From: Symbiodinium natans
Lineage: Eukaryota > Sar > Dinophyceae > Suessiales > Symbiodiniaceae
NCBI GenBank assembly: GCA_905221605.1
Contig: CAJNDS010002546.1
Span: forward strand, 510,684-574,683
Length of the DNA: 64,000 nt
Direction of reading: 5' to 3'
Both the position numbers and the translations under genes were made by a program. This document shows positions 57,175 through 64,000 of the stretch, one piece after another. Each line of letters starts with the position of its first letter. Position 1 is the first letter of the stretch. The notes under the pieces were generated by a model. That model did not search any database. It saw only the letters and a list, made by a program, of their open reading frames with translations, and was not told the DNA's origin.

Positions 57175-59680
57175 CCGGGGGGGGCATCATGAGCATCATA
57201 AGTTCTGGCCTCACGGCCCCCGAAGCCCCAGACGCTTGCAGAACAAACTGCCCCAGTGATTGGCTCCATTTGAGGAGCCAAGCAGACGCTTGCAGAACAA
57301 ACTGCCCCAGTGATTGGCGCCATTTGACGAGCCAGGAGGCGAGCATCATGAGCATGAGCTGGGGAGGGTTTTGGCCCCACGGACCCCGAAGCCCAAGACG
57401 TTTGCAGAACAAACTGCCCCAGTGGTCGGGGCCATTTGACCGGGCGGGAGGCGAGCATCATGAGCATCAGCTGGGTGGGGTTTTGGCCCCACGGCCCTCG
57501 AAGCCCCAGTGGTTGGGGCCATTTGACGAGCCAGGAGGCGAGCATCATGAGCATCAGCTGGGTAGGGTTTTGGCTCCACGGACCCCGAAGCCCAAGACGC
57601 TTGCAGAACAAACTGCCCCAGTGGTTGGGGGCCATTTGACGAGCCAGGAGGCGAGCATCATGAGCATCAGCTGGGTAGGGTTTTGGCCCCACGGCCCTCG
57701 AAGCAGACGCTTGCAGAACAAACTGCCCCAGTGATTGGCTCCATTTGAGGAGCCAAGCAGACGCTTGCAGAACAAACTGCCCCAGTGATTGGCGCCATTT
57801 GACGAGCCAGGAGGCAAGCATCATGAGCATGAGCTGGGGAGGGTTTTGGCCCCACGGACCCCGAAGCCCAAGACGTTTGCAGAACAAACTGCCCCAGTGG
57901 TTGGGGCCATTTGACGGGCCGGGAGGCGAGCATCATGAGCATCAGCTGGGTGGGGTTTTGACCCCACGGCCCTCGAAGCCCCAGTGGTTTGGGGCCAGGA
58001 GGCGAGCATCATGAGCATCAGCTGGGTAGGGTTTTGGCCCCACGGACCCCGAAGCCCAAGACGCTTGCAGAACAAACTGCCCCAGTGGTTGGGGGCCAGG
58101 AGGCGAGCATCATGAGCATCAGCTGGGTGGGGTTTTGGCCCCGCGGCCCTCGAAGCAGCGCTTGCAGAACAAACTGCCCCAGTGGTTGGGGCCATTTGAC
58201 GAGCCAGGAGGCGAGCATCATGAGCATCAGCTGGGTAGGGTTTTGGCCCCACGGACCCCGAAGCCCAAGACGCTTGCAGAACAAACTGCCCCAGTGGTTG
58301 GGGCGGCCCGGAGGCGAGCATCATGAGCATCAGCTGGGTGGGGTTTTGGCCCCGCGGCCCTCGAAGCAGACGCTTGCAGAACAAACTGCCCCAGTGGTTG
58401 GGGCCATTTGACGAGCCAGGAGGCGAGCATCATGAGCATCAGCTGGGTAGGGTTTTGGCCCCGCGGACCCCGAAGCCCAAGACGCTTGCAGAATAAACTG
58501 CCCCAGTGGTTGGGGCCATTTGTCCGGCCGGGAGGCGAGCATCATGAGCATCAGCTGGGTGGGGTTTTGGCCCCGCGGCCCTCGAAGCAGACGCTTGCAG
58601 AACAAACTGCCCCAGTGGTTGGGGCCATTTGACGAGCCAGGAGGCGAGCATCATGAGCATCAGCTGGGTAGGGTTTTGGCCCCACGGACCCCGAAGCCCA
58701 AGACGTTTGCAGAACAAACTGCCCAGTGGTCGGGGCCATTTGACCGGGCGGGAGGCGAGCATCATGAGCATCAGCTGGGTGGGGTTTTGGCCCCGCGGCC
58801 CTCGAAGCCCCAGTGGTTGGGGCCATTTGACGAGCCAGGAGGCGAGCATCATGAGCATCAGCTGGGGCCCCACGGACCCCGAAGCCCAAGACGCTTGCAG
58901 AACAAACTGCCCCAGTGGTTGGCGCCATTTGACGAGCCAGGAGGCGAGCATCATGAGCATCAGCTGGGTAGGGTTTTGGCCCCACGGACCCCGAAGCCCA
59001 AGACGCTTGCAGAACAAACTGCCCCGCGGCCCTCGAAGCAGACGCTTGCAGAACAAACTGCCCCAGTGGTTGGGGCCATTTGACGAGCCAGGAGGCGAGC
59101 ATCATGAGCATCAGCTGGGTAGGGTTTTGGCCCCACGGACCCCGAAGCCCAAGACGCTTGCAGAACAAACTGCCCCAGTGGTTGGGGCCATTTGAGTCAA
59201 ACGGCCGGGAGGCGAGCATCATGAGCATCAGCTGGGTAGGGTTTTGGCCCCACGGACCCCGAAGCCCAAGACGCTTGGAGAACAAACTGCCCCAGTGGTT
59301 GGGGCCATTTGACGAGCCAGGAGGCGAGCATCATGAGCATCAGCTGGGTAGGGTTTTGGCCCCGCGGACCCCGAAGCCCAAGATGCTTGCAGAACAAACT
59401 GCCCCAGTGGTTGGGGCCATTTGACGGGCCGGGAGGCGAGCATCATGAGCATCAGCTGGGTAGGCTGGGTAGGGTTTTGGCCCCACGGACCCCGAAGCCC
59501 AAGACGCTTGGAGAACAAACTGCCCCAGTGGTTGCGGCCATTTGACCGGCCGGGAGGCGAGCATCATGAGCACTGGGTGGGGTTTTGGCCCCGCGGCCCT
59601 CAAAGCCAAGACCCTTAACAAACTGCCCCAGTGATTGGGGCTGGTAAAAAGGCGAGCATCATGAGCATCAGATGGGCAGG
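57175..59680 (+). repeat. Satellite array of about 112-bp units
   Basis: About 22 units marked by GAGGCGAGCATCATGAGCAT. Start-to-start distances are mainly 101-113 bp, with short (76, 87) and long (151, 163) units. Two subtypes (GGACCCCGAAGCCCAAGAC and GGCCCTCGAAGCAGAC) alternate to about 58.9 kb, then the first predominates. Many unit lengths are not multiples of 3, so the long open frames on both strands are not coding. Confidence 0.95.
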
Positions 59681-59738
59681 GAGACATCAGTAGACTCTGG
59701 ACTCATGGCTCTTGAGCTTGGTTCCTTCGACCAGCATA

Positions 59739-59865
59739 TGGGTAGCTCTCTAAAGCCCGGGTCCCCTTTTGGGGTCCGTATAGTAAGGGCGCCGTACAGG
59801 GCTTAGGGTTTAGTGTTTAGGGTTTAGGAGAAAGGGTTGAGGGGGAATATTCATTCGAGAGCTAC
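59739..59865. mobile_element. Foldback element with telomere units inside
   Basis: GGGTAGCTCTC and GAGAGCTACCC are the inverted ends. TTTAGGG/TTTAGTG units lie between. Related single arms occur near 1515 and 23815. Confidence 0.55.
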
Positions 59866-59918
59866 CCAGTTTGGTTCCGATGGCAGGCAGGCCTCCGATC
59901 CTGAGTTTTGGGGTTCAG

Positions 59919-59990
59919 GGGCTTAGCGTCTCTGATACTTCGATAATCGGCGAAGTCAGGGGCCTTGCTCCGGCATTGCTCCAAGCCTAA
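59919..59990 (+). CDS. Candidate last exon with stop
   Basis: After GGGGTTCAG. Encodes GLSVSDTSIIGEVRGLAPAL then LQA and TAA. Confidence 0.55.
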   Translation, partial: GLSVSDTSIIGEVRGLAPALLQA

Positions 59991-60291
59991 ACCCTACACC
60001 CTAAACCCTAAGCCCAAAACCCTGAGCGATATTCATGAAACCCTATATTAGGTGCCAGACCGAAATTGTCGATGCCAAGTGTCCCTGAAGCCCACCCCCT
60101 AAACTAAACCCTAAACCCTAAACCCTAAACCCTAAACCGCTCACCTTTGAAAGTCCAAAAGCTTGCAAGTTAAAGCTTTAGGGCCTTTAGAGGTTTGTGG
60201 GTCTTTCATGGTAGGATTCCTTGCCAAGGACCACCCCACAAGGGGACTAAGCCCGAATCCCGAAACCCTGAACCCTAAATCCAACTTCGAG

Positions 60292-60381
60292 GTGCTTACC
60301 ATCTTTCTGCCCAACGGCTGGCTGGCAGAAATATGGCTGGGTTACGCGAACGCCCCAGAATCGTGGCATTCATGGGCTTAG
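60292..60381 (+). CDS. Candidate last exon with stop
   Basis: VLTIFLPNGWLAEIWLGYAN then APESWHSWA and TAG. Clean frame of 30 codons after TTCGAG. Trp-rich. Family unknown. Confidence 0.58.
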   Translation: MLTIFLPNGWLAEIWLGYANAPESWHSWA

Positions 60382-60396
60382 ACCAAATCGAGTGGC

Positions 60397-60540
60397 TTAG
60401 GGTTTAGGGTTTAGGGTTTAGGGTTTAGGGTTTAGGGTTTAGGGTTTAGGGTTTAGGGTTTAGGGTTTAGGGTTTAGGGTTTAGGGTTTAGGGTTAGGGT
60501 TTAGGGTTTAGGGTTTAGGGTTTAGGGTTTAGGGTTTAGT
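60397..60540 (+). repeat. TTTAGGG array, about 20 units
   Basis: One of the longest arrays, with a single 1-nt deletion. Confidence 0.97.
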
Positions 60541-60819
60541 CCCTAAACCCGAGGATCCCTGGAGCCCTAGATCCTGTTAAGCCCTAAACCTTTTTCAACC
60601 CTAAACCCTGGAACCCTAAAGTAAACACCCGGCAAAACCTGAGAAGCCGAATCCCTAAAAACCCCTACAACCCAAAGCTCCAAAGCCCGCACAACCCTGC
60701 AGAGCCAAAAGCCCTGGAACCCAAAAGCTCCCCCAAGTAAACCGTAGTGAGGACTTGCGGTTGTGTTGCGCACATGCTTATAGGGTTAAGGGTTGAGGGT
60801 TTAGGGTAGGAGGGCGGTA

Positions 60820-61074
60820 TTGGGGTACCTGTTTTATGCTACTCAGACCGCACACATTCGGAAGGCATGCGGTGCAGTGCAGGGGCTTGGGGAAGGGTGG
60901 GCGGGAACCTGTCGGCTGGGCGGGGTCCGCATTTCAGCCAAAAAAGTGCCAATTCAAGGGGTGCAATCTGGCAGTGCTGGGGAGGGGATTAGGGTGCCTG
61001 CTTTGTTCGAGGCCTCGGCGGATTTGACTATTTTGAACCACCGTGTTGCGTCCGGATGTTGCATGTGGCCCTGA
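60820..61074 (+). CDS. Open frame, probably two exons
   Basis: 84 codons. First part YLFYATQTAHIRKACGAVQ. A G-rich middle ends in CATTTCAG (60937), followed by KKVPIQGVQSGSAGEGIRVP and ALFEASADLTILNHRVASG, then TGA. Confidence 0.5.
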   Translation: MGYLFYATQTAHIRKACGAVQGLGEGWAGTCRLGGVRISAKKVPIQGVQSGSAGEGIRVPALFEASADLTILNHRVASGCCMWP

Positions 61075-61093
61075 ATTTGGACGCAAGAACGTT

Positions 61094-61161
61094 CTGTAAT
61101 GCAGCCGGGCTCACCCTAAACCGAAATCCCTAAACCCTAAACCCTAAACCCTGTAATGCAG
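61094..61161 (-). repeat. CCCTAAA insert flanked by 11-bp direct repeat with acceptor
   Basis: CTGTAATGCAG occurs at 61094-61104 and 61151-61161. The DNA between is CCGGGCT followed by CCCTAAA units. The duplicated motif ends in AG, and the second copy is the acceptor of the next exon. Confidence 0.82.
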
Positions 61162-61248
61162 GCTGTGCTGGTGACAGCTTGGTGCAGCGTGGCCATTTCT
61201 GCTGGGGACCTCGGATTCGGACACACATCTGGGATGTCGAAGCTTTGA
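61162..61248 (+). CDS. Candidate last exon with stop
   Basis: AVLVTAWCSVAISAGDLGFG then HTSGMSKL and TGA. A second frame is open to a TAA just after it. Confidence 0.5.
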   Translation, partial: AVLVTAWCSVAISAGDLGFGHTSGMSKL

Positions 61249-61402
61249 CATAACGTAAACACTTGAAAGCCCTAAGCCCTAAATTACTATCTCCCCCTTG
61301 GGAACTCTTTTTTTTTTTTTTTTTATTTTTGTTTGTATAAAACCCAAGATGATGTTAAACATAGTATATGTATTAAGGTTCTAAGGAGGGCATAGTTTAA
61401 AG

Positions 61403-61495
61403 CCCGACAAAGCCGGACAGCCCGGAAAGCCTAAACCTTCGGCCGAGCAGAAGGAAGAAGATATGGACTTCATGCTGTGTGACAGAACATTGTAG
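61403..61495 (+). CDS. Candidate last exon with stop
   Basis: PDKAGQPGKPKPSAEQKEED then MDFMLCDRTL and TAG. Another plus frame and a minus frame are open too. Confidence 0.42.
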   Translation, partial: PDKAGQPGKPKPSAEQKEEDMDFMLCDRTL

Positions 61496-62079
61496 TGTGG
61501 GGGCCAGAGTCCAGTCAGTCGTGTTCTCGATTTGTTCTTTACTTCTGCTGCCCACAGTTTGACGACCATGACTGTAGCCTTAAACCCTCAACCCTAAACC
61601 CTAAACCCCAAACCCCAAACCCTAAACCCTAAACCCTAAACCCTAAACCCCAAGCCATGGCATGCCAGCAAGCAGGCTCCTGGGCCCCGTCCAAGCCCTA
61701 CGCATGAGGGTTTAGGGTTTAGGGTTTAGGCTTTAGGGTTTAGGGTTTAGGGCTTAGGGTTTAGGGTTTAGGGTTTGGGGCCATGGTATCAGTTGTGCAC
61801 GAGAGGTTATTTTTGCATTCTGTAACACTCAGTGATGTTTTCGCATGTCTCCAAGAAAGACATGGGGTATTGCCCCAACTATGAGAACCCGCCTAAACCT
61901 CTAAACACCCGAACCCCTAGAACCCCTAAGCACCCTTAAACTCTACGCCCCAAACCCCAATAAACCCATAAGCCCTAAAACCCGAAAGCCCCAAAACCCT
62001 CAAGCCCTAAAGCCGCAAAGCCCAAACCCCGAAGCCCTGCATCCTCCGGAAGTCCTGCAGCTCTTCCACGCTTTTCTTA

Positions 62080-62172
62080 GTGTGGGTTAGTAGGGAATGG
62101 GGGGGAATGAGGTACCCTACATAATCCCTTAGAGGGTATATATGGGGGGATATAGGGTACCTCATTCCCTGA
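62080..62172. mobile_element. Foldback element family C, copy 3 (rearranged)
   Basis: GTTAGTAGGGAATG and GGGGAATGAGGTACCCTA at the left, TAGGGTACCTCATTCCCT at the right. Its outer right end has been replaced by CCCTAAG text. Confidence 0.7.
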
Positions 62173-62234
62173 ACCCTAAGCCCTAAACATCCCTAATCCC
62201 TAAACCCTAAACCCTAAAGTAAGTTTTCCCCAAG

Positions 62235-62279
62235 GCGTGGAGGTTAGAGCGGAGCCGACTGTTGCTCTCGCGCGGCGAG
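62235..62279 (+). CDS. Candidate exon (15 codons)
   Basis: AWRLERSRLLLSRGE between CCCCAAG and GAG|GTGGCA. Phase 0 at both ends. Confidence 0.52.
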
Positions 62280-62302
62280 GTGGCAGGCCAGCGATTCGGA
62301 TT

Positions 62303-62480
62303 TGGGGTTTAGGGATTAGGGTTTAGGTTTTAGGGTTTAGGGTTTAGGGTTTAGGTTTTAGGGTTTAGGGTTTAGGGTTTGGGGTTTGGGGTTTAGGGTT
62401 TGGGGTTTGGGGTTTAGGGTTTGGGGTTTAGGGTTTAGGGTTTAGGGTTTGGGGTTTGGGGTGTAGGGTTTAGGGTTTAG
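62303..62480 (+). repeat. TTTAGGG/TTTGGGG array
   Basis: About 25 units in which TTTGGGG alternates irregularly with TTTAGGG. Confidence 0.95.
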
Positions 62481-62565
62481 AGGGATTTAGGTTGAGGGGT
62501 GAGCCCCAAAACCCCGTTTGTTTTTTGGGGGGGAGGGGGTCTGGGTGGAGGGCGGCGGTGGGTTT

Positions 62566-62703
62566 AGGTAGGGTTTAGGGTTTAGGGTTTAGGGTTTAGG
62601 GTTTAGGGTTTAGGGTTTAGGGTTTAGGGTTTAGGGTTTAGGGTTTAGGGTTTAGGGTTTAGGGTTTAGGGTTTAGGGTTTAGGGTTTAGGGTTTAGGGT
62701 TTA
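62566..62703 (+). repeat. TTTAGGG array, about 19 units
   Basis: Essentially perfect. Confidence 0.97.
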
Positions 62704-62818
62704 GAGCCTTTCACGTTGGGGACCGCAGGTTGGTGTGCGGTTCATGGTCTGTGGTCCATGGTGGGTTTAGGGTTTAGGGTTTAGGGTTTAGGGTTTAGGG
62801 TTAGGGTTTAGGGTTTAG

Positions 62819-62874
62819 GTGGCTACGCAGATCCCTTTGCCCCATATGCTCGGTCAACCAGTGCAGTTTTCTCA
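62819..62874 (+). CDS. Candidate exon with telomeric acceptor
   Basis: Directly follows the telomere run ending GGGTTTAG. Encodes GYADPFAPYARSTSAVFS, ending at TCA|GTGAAT. The frame continues open beyond. Confidence 0.55.
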
Positions 62875-62944
62875 GTGAATCTCCATTGGACCCCCATAAG
62901 AGTGACGAGGAGCAAAGGCAGCACTGGTGCAAACGCTGCCGCCA

Positions 62945-63020
62945 CCATCCCCATATAGAAGTAGCCCCTAAATAACTCCCAAATAAACCCCAAGGTCCCT
63001 TATAAGGGTCTCCTTTCCAC
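62945..63020 (-). mobile_element. Foldback element family A, copy 3 (partial, no telomere array)
   Basis: AGTAGCCCCTAAATAACTCC and AAGGTCCCTTATAAGGGT match the reverse complement of the 10650 copy. Confidence 0.7.
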
Positions 63021-63117
63021 GCGTCTACAGTGAACCATACAATCCAGTACATCAAATCAGACGGGGTCGGGCGGCAGCGGCTGGAATTCCACTTGGTCCC
63101 CACCACTGCGACGATTC

Positions 63118-63206
63118 CGGGATTTGAAGTATGGGCCCTGAATATAGTGTATACAAGCGTTCCATAACAATGGACCCAAAGTAAGAGCCCGTACTTCGGA
63201 TCCCTT
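63118..63206. mobile_element. Short foldback element
   Basis: GGGATTTGAAGTATGGGCCC at the left against GAGCCCGTACTTCGGATCCC at the right. The GAAGTATGGGC text also occurs in the 50537-50750 dispersed repeat. Confidence 0.65.
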
Positions 63207-63355
63207 ATCTATGAGTCATCACGGCGTAAGCCTGAATAGCACGCAGAGATAGGGACCAACCAGTGTTTCCATGCAAGTCTCCCTCTTCTACTCTAAAGCC
63301 TACAGACCTACAGACCCTACAGCCCTAAACTCCTTCAACCCTAATTAAAAGGGGG

Positions 63356-63460
63356 GGGTTTGTCCGAAATTGGGGGGTACCTTCTTAGGGCCCTGATTAT
63401 AAGGGAATCCTATTAATTGGGGGTCTACATCTGGGCTCCCCTATTTTCTTAGACCCACAA
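63356..63460 (+). repeat. Dispersed repeat, copy 2 (partner at 723-818)
   Basis: CCGAAATTGGGGGGTACCTT and following text, ending ACAAATTGCAACA. Confidence 0.6.
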
Positions 63461-63583
63461 ATTGCAACACCCTAAACCTTAAGCCCTAAACCCTAAACCC
63501 TAAACCCTAAACCCTAGGCCCTAAACCCTAAACCCTAAACCCTAAACATCATAGACCCTAAAGCCTCGAACCTTAGTTGCAAG

Positions 63584-63657
63584 GCCCGCTCGATGCCACG
63601 GAGGAGGTTTGGAGTTGGAACATCATGCGCCACGTGAGGCTGCCTGGGTGGGAGTTT
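63584..63657 (+). CDS. Exon before a foldback intron
   Basis: PLDATEEVWSWNIMRHVRLP then GWEF. Ends TTT|GTGGTT in phase 0 with 63901. The frame is open a little further, so the donor is provisional. Confidence 0.58.
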
Positions 63658-63663
63658 GTGGTT

Positions 63664-63812
63664 TTTCAAGGAACAAAAGGAGGGAACCCTTATAAGGGAC
63701 CTTAAGGTTTAGGGTTTAGGGTTTAGGGTTTAGGGTTTAGGGGCTTCTTTGAGCTTACATAGGGGAATAAGACTATTGGTCCCGGCTAGGGGTCCCTCCT
63801 CATACCCCTCAA
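63664..63812 (-). mobile_element. Foldback element family A, copy 4 (with telomere array)
   Basis: TCAAGGAACAAAAGGAGGGA at the left and TCCCTCCTCATACCCCTCAA at the right are imperfect inverted ends. Five TTTAGGG units sit inside at 63706-63740. Fills most of the intron between 63657 and 63901. Confidence 0.8.
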
Positions 63813-63900
63813 GGTCTAGTGTTTTCAGAACCCGAAACCCGAAGCCCTAAACCTTCAAGTTTAGGGCTTGGCGGCTTGGGTGTAAGTTCGGCATAAGCAG

Positions 63901-63936
63901 TTCTTCAAATCATGGCACCCCAATAAGGCCCGTGCA
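63901..63936 (+). CDS. Exon after a foldback intron
   Basis: FFKSWHPNKARA between CATAAGCAG and GTTTGG. Followed by an AT microsatellite at 63943-63958. Confidence 0.55.
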
Positions 63937-64000
63937 GTTTGGAATATATATATATATGTGTATGTATTTTCTGTAAGTGCTCCATCCAAGGTTTAAGGGC

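Noticed and set aside
57175-59680. CRISPR-like array (repeats with spacers)
   Set aside because: Units are tandem and similar along their whole length; no constant short repeat with unique spacers, and the DNA is eukaryotic.
57123-59687. Many overlapping open frames of 90-254 codons on both strands
   Set aside because: All are translations of the 112-bp satellite in rotating frames; the same peptide reappears in every frame as units shift by one base.
60397-62703. Long telomere arrays as a real chromosome end
   Set aside because: Arrays of similar length occur all along the window in both orientations with unique DNA on both sides; nothing shows the window reaching a terminus.

Overview
The window looks like nuclear DNA of a dinoflagellate. 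The evidence is the 7-nt plant/dinoflagellate-type telomere unit TTTAGGG in very large numbers, short exons bounded by AG|G acceptors with GT or GC donors, nearly all recognisable exons on the plus strand, and one minus-strand open frame preceded by a motif that matches the core of the dinoflagellate spliced leader. There is no prokaryotic operon structure, and I saw no rRNA, tRNA or CRISPR array. All gene models come from reading the sequence by eye. Apart from one gene, no protein family could be named.

The central feature is that arrays of TTTAGGG (or CCCTAAA) recur every few hundred bases across all 64 kb, in both orientations, separated by 50-250 bp islands of unique sequence. Many islands read as short plus-strand exons. 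The best test is 614-12719. Thirteen short islands join in phase into about 255 codons resembling a DGAT2-family (diacylglycerol/monoacylglycerol acyltransferase) protein, with HYLLAVTPHGFF, TIIIPGGISEMF, SITLFHGRWG and a C-terminal SPEEAHTKWLK segment in the family order, ending in a stop at 12717-12719. Its introns (292-4026 nt) are made of telomere-like arrays, minisatellites and foldback elements, and several begin with GTTTAGGG or end with TTTAG. The telomere unit therefore itself supplies splice donors and acceptors.

Layout: 1-12.7 kb, the DGAT2-like gene, including a large intron with degenerate telomere DNA and a 49-bp palindromic minisatellite. 12.7-19 kb, more plus-strand exons of unrecognised genes, an intron made of a foldback element carrying telomere repeats (14569-14771), and a coding 90-bp minisatellite (16059-16403). 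19.6-21.4 kb, GC-rich DNA poor in telomere repeats. 21.4-31 kb, alternating exon islands and telomere blocks. 31.4-34.7 kb, a different compartment with trinucleotide tracts, homopolymers, a 138-bp repeat, a minus-strand zinc-knuckle frame and a plus-strand three-exon gene end with ordinary introns. 35-57 kb, exon islands and telomere blocks again, with pure tracts of variant units (TTTTAGGG, CCCCAAA, TTTGGGG). 57.2-59.7 kb, a satellite of about 22 units of roughly 112 bp. 59.7-64 kb, exon islands and telomere blocks.

Several families of short terminal-inverted-repeat (foldback, MITE-like) elements recur. They sit in introns close to splice sites, and some carry or are flanked by telomere units. 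This suggests introns being created or enlarged by mobile elements and by insertion of telomere repeats. Islands are GC-rich and often open in more than one frame, so individual exon peptides outside the phase-joined chains are tentative.
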